Shown here in pieces: positions 57,320 through 64,000 of a stretch of DNA of 64,000 nucleotides; position 1 is the first letter of the stretch, and each line of letters starts with the position of its first letter. Position numbers and translations under genes: made by a program. The stretch lies in assembly GCA_016714005.1 (NCBI GenBank), contig JADJOA010000009.1, forward strand, positions 1 to 64,000. The letters are read 5' to 3'. Under the pieces are notes generated by a model that was not told the origin of the DNA, made no database searches, and saw only the letters and a program-made list of their open reading frames with translations. The stretch is from Bacteroidota bacterium (GTDB lineage Bacteria > Bacteroidota > Bacteroidia > AKYH767-A > OLB10).

Positions 57320-58887
57320 TTATTCCACCCTAGACTTATTGCTTAACTTGTTTGTTAAATTATAGCTTACTCCAATGAACGCTCCCAATTTAAAAACACG
57401 TTCACTAGGAGGAGAAGAATTTAAATCACTAACCGCATAAGATTTATTTTTTCAAACTTTCCATCAAGCAAATTCACTGCCCCACCTGCTACACCAGCAT
57501 TAATAATAAACCTGTCTAAGTCTCCAAGAAATAAAGAACCACCTAACATATACTTTAAGTTTTCGGCATTGTTGGTACTTAAGCCAAAACAACCTCCTAT
57601 CCTGCTTGGCTTGTTTACATTTTTGTATACATGTACTAAAAACCCAATTGAAGGAAGAAAATCATTCTGGTCTTTATCTTCTTTAATGGTTCCAAACTGT
57701 ACTCCATTGGTAACTCCCGCATCTTCATAGTGATAATCTTTATCACTAATTAAAAAATTAAAGAAAAATCCTGAAGAGAAATCAACTTTATAACCACCTT
57801 CAACATTAATATCATACTTTAATGTCTTTTTATAGGTGCTGGTTTTATTTAAAGAGTTTGGTGCTATGGCAATAGAAGTAGAGTATTTATCAACATCTGG
57901 AATTTGAACTACTTCTGTTATGGTAAAGTTTTTAGGATTAAATGCATTGTAAATATTCGTAATCTGCTCAAAAAGATTAAAATAATTATAATCTGAGATA
58001 CGATCTTTTAATGACTTAATATCACTCATCATATCTTTTACGGCATCTTCAGGAACTCCAATACCTTTAAGGTTGGTTCTGTCAAGTGATGCATAAGTTG
58101 TAAGAACATTGTCAAAGCTTTTATCTACACGACTACGTTTATCAATAAAACCAAGCTTAAGAGCCAGTATATTGTTTTCGCCAAACAGTGTTGTGGTTAA
58201 TATATTTCTGTCGTTCATTAAAGAGTCAAGTGGTTTGTTATCCGTTTTCAAAATGTTTAGCATTTCACGGTAATAGGTTTTAGATTTTTCAAGATTATCC
58301 ACATCAGACTTAAACTTTTTTACAGAATTTTTAAACCTGTAGTATGCAATTGCCATACTTCTTTCTGTAGGCAACCCTAATCCGGCTTGTGTAATTAAAT
58401 CTACCCCTATATTATCAGCAGCATCGCTCATACGCTCCATATACACAGTATCTGGATTTGCACCAAGATATTTTTCTAACGTGGCATCAACATAAGGCTT
58501 GTTTGAAGAAATTTTTTCTGGACTAACACTTTCGGTTGAAAAAGGTATTAGTTCACTTCCTGTTCCTTCGTTAAAAATACTTCTTGCAATCTGTTCATTA
58601 CTGTTGTCACTTTGAACAGTTTTGTTGTCAATCTTAACAGAGTAAAGGAATTTGTTGATGTTTCTGAGTTCTACCTTGTAGAATCCGCCCCTCATTATTT
58701 TAGGTTGCCATCTGTAAAAGAATTGTTAAGAGGAACATCTTTTTGGACATCGTAAACAATATCCAAATTGTTTTTTGCTGCTTTACCGGAATCTTTCTTG
58801 CCTCCTTTTTTTTGATTTTTGGGCAACTGCGCTCACGGTAAAAAATACTGCCATACATAAGATGGCAAACTGCTTCAGTTTAATCAT
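57320..58887 (-). CDS. Secreted protein of unknown function, about 520 aa (frameshifted)
   Basis: The start at 58887 (MIKLKQFAILCMAVFFTVSA) is a signal peptide; breaks between 58690 and 58830 join it to the main frame (MRGGFYKVELRNINKFLYSV). The middle is charged and helical (YRFKNSVKKFKSDVDNLEKS). The C-terminal third has barrel-like strands (YKVDFSSGFFFNFLISDKDY, PSIGFLVHVYK, FGLSTNNAENLKYMLGGSLF). A break at about 57430 leads to the end FKLGAFIGVSYNLTNKLSNK at 57320. It resembles outer-membrane-associated proteins of the phylum, but the family is not recognised. Confidence 0.6.
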
Positions 58888-59086
58888 ATTTATTATTGCT
58901 GGTGGTTAATTGTAAACAATAAAAATTTAAAAAATTTGCTTGCGGTTGTGGAAGCGAATGTTATAACATTTTTTGTTTTAATCAAACACTTTTACACCGA
59001 ACACAACTTTTTAACGAACAGGTTTATTAAAGGTTGCATTTCAATCAAAAACGAAAAAATTAAGGAGGTCTTAGAGCCAATTATCA

Positions 59087-59482
59087 TTATTTCTCAAGTA
59101 TATTTCCTAAGTCAGGCAAAAAGTAATTATTGCTTTTCATGATTTTTCCGTCTTCGCGGTAAATGGGTTTTCCGTTATCATCTAACTTGCTCATGTTACT
59201 ACGGTGTATTTCATTAAATACTTCGGCTATTTTATGTTGAAGCCCATGAGCTACGATGGTTCCGCAGAGGATGTAAAGTTTATCTCCAAGTGCATCTGCA
59301 ATTTGTGTAAGGTTGTTTTTCATTGCAGCTTCCAAATATTCATCGTTTTCCTCCTGCATGAGGCGATGGCGTAATTCAATAATCTTTGAATCTATCCCGG
59401 CTTTAGGTTCATCATGGTAATCTGGCCCGAAAACACTATGAAATTCTTTTACCTTGTTAATGGTTTCCAATAAAGTTTGCAT
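59087..59482 (-). CDS. MazG-like nucleotide pyrophosphohydrolase, 131 aa
   Basis: The start at 59482 (MQTLLETINKVKEFHSVFG) is chosen, as an upstream start adds only MHQIKFQ. RHRLMQEENDEYLEAAMK with EExxEY and NLTQIADALGDKLYILCGT with ADALGD form the all-alpha NTP-PPase metal site. Such enzymes hydrolyse (d)NTPs or related nucleotides to monophosphates. Intact and on its own. Confidence 0.8.
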   Translation of the reverse strand: MQTLLETINKVKEFHSVFGPDYHDEPKAGIDSKIIELRHRLMQEENDEYLEAAMKNNLTQIADALGDKLYILCGTIVAHGLQHKIAEVFNEIHRSNMSKLDDNGKPIYREDGKIMKSNNYFLPDLGNILEK

Positions 59483-59560
59483 TTGAAATTTAATTTGATG
59501 CAAATAACCTTAATAGCCACCGAGCCTCAAAAAGATTTTTTAAACACCCGTTAGTAAAAT

Positions 59561-59597
59561 ATATAAAAAACAAAGGCTGACAAAAATCAGCCTTGGT
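59561..59597 (-). terminator. Terminator after the GWxTD gene
   Basis: AAGGCTGA and TCAGCCTT form a stem with a loop of about 6 bases; on the minus strand it is followed by a T-rich tract. Confidence 0.65.
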
Positions 59598-59626
59598 TAA
59601 TCAATAGAATTATTTAATGGAAACTT

Positions 59627-61091
59627 CTATCTGGGAGTAGCAAAGTTCTCTCCTGTTTTTTTACCGTAATAATCAGGAGTGTTTTTATCATCAAAGTTTG
59701 CCGGATTGTAATTGCGTGCGTGCAGTTTTGCTTCCCATTGCTGGTCATATATCTCACCAGGAAAATCAGAATGCAATAGTGAAAAATTCTTACCTATCAT
59801 ATCCTTGTTATAAAAAACAAACTTTTTGTTCGACTGATTCTGAATTTTATAATAGTGCCATATTTCATAAGGATAAGCGCTTGGTTCGTTATGTGATTCA
59901 GTTAATGTATTAGGCTTGCCATATTTGAGGTAAATTCTTCCTCTGTCTGTATTATATCCTTTTACTGCCCGGGTGCCATAATTTGCCTGTACAATTTCAA
60001 CTTCCTGTTTATAATTTAACCATGCCTGCTCAGGACTAACAGCATCTCTCTGCTGCCAAAAATGATAGAAAAATTTTTTCATGTAGCTAATGTCAGAAAG
60101 CTTAAGTTGATTTTCAATGTAGGTGCTTTCATTTGCGTTAGCTATTGGTTGTAACGAGGAAATATGTTCTGAAAATAAGTCCTTATCATTAAAAGCATCT
60201 GCAAAGGTATTGGTTGTATTTATATCATTAATATTTACCTGCTCCTCTGTTTTTTTTGCGACCGAATGCCTGTAAAAAAAAGCACTGTTGGTTGCAAGCA
60301 ATACATTTTCTTTATTTTTAACATCTAACACAACATAATAGCTACCCGAAGGTAGTTCTGCAATATTGAATTTAGCCAAAACGGGGGTTACAGTTGTCGG
60401 CTGTTTTTTCACAAATGAACTAAATTGTGGTACAATACTTTTATTCTCTGCATTCTGTATATAATAGTTCAGTAAAAATCATATCGCTGTTAGTCAAAGT
60501 TGTATTGTAAAACCTCGGCATAAAATTCAATTCAGATTTATCATTACTAAAAAAATTATCTACTTGTGGGATCAAATCATATCCGCTTTTACTCAATTTG
60601 GATGAACCTTCAACCGCTTTATTGAAACTTTCAATTAGCTCTATGTCAGAAACCGATACTTGAGATGGAGCATATTGAAGGACAATTTCCTGCTTTATCA
60701 CATAAGGAGGCGTATCAGCATTCTTGTCTTTTACAGTAAGTTCTAATGTGTACTTGCCCGATGGAAGAGAGATGCGTTGCTGGTCTAAAAAATTAAACTT
60801 CACATCACTAATGCTTTCAACCTCTGGGCTTAATAAATTATACTTATCATAATTTTTGATGACATCGTCCTGCATAAACTTTGCGTTTACTTCAATTGCA
60901 CCCTGGTATTTACCGCTTTCAGCTTGTTTAAACTCTACCGAACTGCCAAACACAGATAGATATGTTTCAACGTAAGAACCCTTTTCGGGCGAGTAGAATG
61001 TTTTGAAGGAGAATAATGCCTTCAGGTTTTTTGCCTGAAGCGACAGTGTCATTACAATGAGTATTGCAGTGGCAAATAATTTTTTGTTCAT
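59627..61091 (-). CDS. GWxTD domain protein (frameshifted)
   Basis: Signal peptide MNKKLFATAILIVMTLSLQA. The N-terminal half has beta strands (FSFKTFYSPEKGSYVETYLS, LPSGKYTLELTVKDK). A break at about 60420-60440 joins to VTPVLAKFNIAELPSGSYYV. The C-terminal domain has GYNTDRGRIYLKYGKPNTLT, the GWxTD motif with tyrosine in place of tryptophan, and YPYEIWHYYKIQNQSNKKF. About 487 residues. Exported, widespread in Bacteroidota, function not established. Confidence 0.82.
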
Positions 61092-61163
61092 TGTATTAGG
61101 TTTTATAGTGTAAAGATAAGACTATTTAACACAGCATTTTGTTAACGCAAAGTCAAAAAAATT

Positions 61164-61192
61164 TTTGAGGAATAATAATTATTCTAATTTCG
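61164..61192 (+). promoter_or_regulatory. Promoter of tRNA-Ser
   Basis: TTTG at 61164-61167 and TAATTTCG at 61185-61192, spaced 17 bases, fit the -33/-7 pattern with one change. The tRNA starts 5 bases downstream. Confidence 0.5.
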
Positions 61193-61197
61193 CGCCC

Positions 61198-61285
61198 GGA
61201 GAAATGGCAGAGTGGTCGATTGCGGCAGTCTTGAAAACTGTTGAACCGTGAGGTTCCTGGGGTTCGAATCCCTATTTCTCCGCCA
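61198..61285 (+). tRNA. tRNA-Ser (anticodon UGA)
   Basis: Acceptor stem GGAGAAA (61198-61204) pairs with TTTCTCC (61275-61281), followed by G and an encoded CCA. The anticodon loop CTTGAAA gives UGA, reading UCA and UCG codons. The long variable arm typical of serine tRNA is present between the anticodon and TTCGAATCC of the T arm. Length 88 with CCA. Confidence 0.95.
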
Positions 61286-61294
61286 AAAACTAAG

Positions 61295-61330
61295 AAAGAG
61301 GTTGCTAAAAATTAAAGCAACCTCTTTTTA
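61295..61330 (+). terminator. Terminator after tRNA-Ser
   Basis: AGAGGTTGCT and AGCAACCTCT form a stem, followed by a T run. Confidence 0.85.
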
Positions 61331-61450
61331 TTTGCATTTACTTCTCTAATGTATTGCACATGTAATTTGTATTGATAAATATCGTAATGCAAAAAACTTT
61401 ACTGAAAAAATATTTCTACTTTTAACGCTTCAAACAAAAACAACAAGCAC

Positions 61451-63025
61451 ATGAAAAAACAATTACTAAAATTACTTATTGCTGTGGCTTTTACCACTGT
61501 TGCGTTTACAGCTCAGGCGCAGCGCTACCTTACAGAGGTTTTCTCCAATGTTAACGTAAGCACTAACATAGTTTACGCCAATAATTATTCTGTTTTCCCA
61601 CCTACAGCCCCTGGCTTTAACGATTTAACGATGGATGTATTTGAGCCTGCCGGTGATGTACTTACTCAACGTCCGCTAATTATATTTATGCATACCGGCA
61701 GCTATCTTCCTATTTTAATTAATGGAACACCTACAGGCAGCCGCACAGACAGCGCCACAGTTGAAATTTGCAAACAGTTTGCTCGCAGAGGCTACGTAGT
61801 TGCCAACATGGATTATAGAATTGGCTGGAACCCTCAAGGCTCGAATGTTGACATAAGGAGAGGAACTCTGTTAAATGCTGTTTACCGTTCTATTCAGGAT
61901 GCAAAAGCTTGTGTTCGTTTTTTTAGAAAGGATGCTGCAATAAGTGGCAATACTTACGGAATTGATCCTAACATTATCATATTAGGTGGACAAGGTACCG
62001 GTGGCTATATAGCTTTGAATTATGAGGTGCCTTGAGGACTCTGCAGAAATATGGTTACCAAATTCTTATCTCAAACCAATGATGCTAACTCACGGATTTA
62101 CCGCTGGTTCATCTTACGTAAATCAGCAGGTATGGGGGAGATTTTAAGCTATGGCGGAATTCCTTTGTATAATAATGCCAACAACTCTCCCGGTTATCCT
62201 ACCGATGTTCAGTTTGTTTTTAACATGGGCGGAGCACTGGGTGACAGTTCATGGTTAGAGGCTGGTGATGCACCAATGGTTGCTTTCCATGTTGTAGGAG
62301 ATCCATTTGCTCCATATGCAAACGGAACAGTATATGTGCCAACAGCGGGTGGACCACAGGTTGTAGTAGATGTAAGCGGAAGTGGAGTGGTAGTACCTAA
62401 AGCTATTCAACTTGGAAATAATGCTTGTTTTGCAAATGCAGGTTTTACCGATTCATACACCATTGCAGCAAATGCTGTTAACGGAGGCTCAGAAGGGCTT
62501 TTTCCTTTTGTAACAAATCCATCCGTGCAAGCCGGCCCTTGGGAGTGGTTTGGATATGGATTAGGTGATGCATTTGCAGATTCTTCCTATTTAGTAGCTG
62601 TTGCACAAGCCGGTGGCTTACCTGCTTCTTATGGCTCTACAGCCTATACTAATGGCATGGCTACCAATCCTAACATGACAAAAGCAAAGGCTTTGGCTTA
62701 TATAGACACTGTTATGAACTATGTAAATCCGAGAATTGTATATTGCCTTAACTTACAAACAGGTGTAAACAGTTTGGATGCCCAGTTATCTGCTATTAAT
62801 GTTTATCCTAATCCAGCCAAAAATTATTTTACAGTTAAATCATCTTATAGCAAACCTATGCTTTCTATTGATGTGGTAAGTATTTCAGGTGAAACAGTTA
62901 AAAACATTACCAATGTAAATGCTTTTGAATATAAAATTCAGAAAATCGGAATGAGCAACGGAATGTACTTTGTTAAAGTTAATTATGCCGATAATTCTTC
63001 TACTCAAAAGTTGATAATTGAATAA
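61451..63025 (+). CDS. Alpha/beta-hydrolase-like T9SS secreted protein (frameshifted)
   Basis: Signal peptide MKKQLLKLLIAVAFTTVAFT. The hydrolase part has LTMDVFEPAGDVLTQRPLII and MHTGSYLP in place of the usual HGG, then FARRGYVVANMDYRIGWNP, IQDAKACVRFFRKDAAISGN and IIILGGQGTGGYIALNY. The nucleophile elbow has threonine where serine is expected. Breaks near 62030 and 62140 link to the second half, which ends in a type A sorting domain (INVYPNPAKNYFTVKS). About 525 residues. An esterase ancestry is clear; activity is doubtful. Confidence 0.78.
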
Positions 63026-63037
63026 AAACAGACTTCT

Positions 63038-63086
63038 AATAAAGTAAAAACTCCAGAGTGTTTCACTCCGGAGTTTTTACTTTATT
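63038..63086. terminator. Long near-perfect terminator hairpin
   Basis: AATAAAGTAAAAACTCC with GAGTG, loop TTT, then CACTC and GGAGTTTTTACTTTATT: 22 paired positions with one mismatch. It follows the T9SS gene stop by 12 bases. Confidence 0.85.
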
Positions 63087-63551
63087 AATATGTGTGAAAA
63101 ATAACTAATTTTAGTTATTTGCAGAATTAACTGAACCTATTATATTTACACGCAACAATATCAACCACAAGTTTTGCGTTAAGCAGCCATCATTAAAACG
63201 TTATGTTTATGAGGAAAACATACAATAGAATTTATTAATTCTGATTTATCATCATATCAGGCAATGGCATATTCAGTTATGGTTACCCTGCTTTGTGTTT
63301 ATTTTTTTTATGGAATCACTTGGGGTACTAAAGCCTGATTTGATTAATCCATTTATTCTAATTTGATCTTTAGAGTCAATAATTCTCCTACCCTTATTTT
63401 GTTAGCAAATTCTGTTGCATAAATTTTATTGGCAGTATCATTATTTTATTTTCGCGCTTGCTAAAATTAAAGTGTTTTCAGTGTAACAAACTGAATAGTT
63501 GTTTAACAATTTAAAATTTTCTTATCGATTACTATTTAACAAACACAACCA
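63087..63551. other. Intergenic stretch before sucC
   Basis: 465 bases. It contains a possible 24-codon frame at 63265-63339 (MAYSVMVTLLCVYFFYGITW), a single hydrophobic segment without clear upstream part, perhaps a remnant. A -7 box for sucC lies at 63447. Nothing else recognised. Confidence 0.4.
63447..63454 (+). promoter_or_regulatory. -7 box for sucC (TATTTTCG)
   Basis: TATTTTCG fits TAnnTTTG with one change. It lies 97 bases before the sucC ATG, implying a leader of about 90 bases if used. Confidence 0.35.
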
Positions 63552-64000
63552 ATGAATATACACGAATACCAGGAAAATCTATATTAAAAAACTACGGGAG
63601 CTATACAAGAGGCATGGTTGCCGACACTTCCGATGAGGCTGTAGCAGCAGCCAAAGAACTTCAAAAGCAAACCGGAACAGGATGGTGGGTTGTAAAAGCC
63701 CAGATTCATGCCGGAGGGAGAGGTAAAGGCGGTGGAGTAAAACTTGCAAAAACCTTAGATAAGGTTAAAGAAAAAGCAGGTGCTATTATTGGTATGCAAT
63801 TAATAACTCCTCAAACCGGTCCTCAGGGAAAAAAAGTAAACAAGGTTTTAATTGCACAGGATGTTTATTACCCAGGACCAAACAAAACTGCCGAATTTTA
63901 TATGAGTGTGTTGCTTAACCGGCAAACCGGTAGAAATATTATAATGTATTCAACCGAAGGAGGCATGGATATAGAGGAAGTTGCAGCGCACACTCCCGAA
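63552..64000 (+). CDS. sucC: Succinate-CoA ligase beta subunit, 5' part (runs off the window)
   Basis: MNIHEYQ, then breaks in the first 25 codons, then VADTSDEAVAAAKELQKQTG, WWVVKAQIHAGGRGKGGGVK and GPNKTAEFYMSVLLNRQTGR. This is the ATP-grasp domain of the TCA-cycle enzyme that makes succinate with GTP or ATP. Two bases or so are missing between 63568 and 63610, giving a false early stop. The gene is cut by the right edge of the window. Confidence 0.92.

Overview
The window is a piece of an AT-rich genome from a member of the Bacteroidota. The evidence is nine genes for type IX secretion (T9SS) cargo with C-terminal sorting domains, a thrS-infC-rpmI-rplT cluster, parA-parB followed by a DUF5683 gene, GWxTD and LUD domain proteins, an M43 metalloprotease, and -7 promoter boxes of the TAnnTTTG type. 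Order-level placement is not possible from the sequence alone.

Layout. (1) 1-7214 is an accessory array of gene cassettes separated by attC-like recombination sites with no integrase in the window. Cassette cargo includes the end of a CDF-type metal transporter, two proteins of unknown function, a small WDP-motif protein, a SAM methyltransferase, a secreted protein, an AhpD-like protein and a GNAT acetyltransferase. An IS1182-type element (about 1773-3490) sits inside the array. (2) 7330-9904 holds a small lipoprotein and an arsenic operon: arsR, an ArsI-like organoarsenical lyase, a 41-aa membrane peptide, arsC and a truncated methyltransferase. (3) From about 9850 core chromosome begins: a truncated beta-barrel gene, DUF5683, parB, parA, a lipoprotein, a UPF0173 hydrolase, a T9SS/Omp28 protein, thrS-infC-rpmI-rplT, dinB-like, nudix, a sigma factor with a membrane/barrel partner, two T9SS genes (one decayed), pyrE, an SRPBCC gene, birA, rsfS, ftsH, a LUD protein and relA/spoT. 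(4) 34000-46150: T9SS proteins, an NlpC/P60 peptidase, thiolase, proline dehydrogenase, a LysM glucosaminidase, homogentisate dioxygenase and a GT2/flippase pair. (5) 46148-64000: ruvC, an S9 peptidase, a cupin, a 3-methyladenine glycosylase, large T9SS proteins, an RsmB-like methyltransferase, metB, an M43 metalloprotease, a nucleotide pyrophosphohydrolase, a GWxTD protein, tRNA-Ser(UGA), an esterase-like T9SS protein and the start of sucC.

About half of the protein genes carry one or more single-base frameshifts. They include genes that cannot be lost (thrS, rpmI, pyrE, rsfS, sucC), and wherever the site can be pinned down it is mostly a missing base in an A or T run. This points to consensus error in a long-read assembly rather than gene decay. 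I therefore give full gene spans across such breaks. A few genes look genuinely damaged: the IS transposase (in-frame TAG), the T9SS type B gene at 24898-25585, and the genes that lose their ends at about 9850 and 30830.

The most interesting region is the cassette array. In four cassettes the first 7-9 bases are complementary to the bases at that same cassette's own downstream attC, which is what integrase-mediated insertion leaves behind. Several cores are mutated or rearranged.
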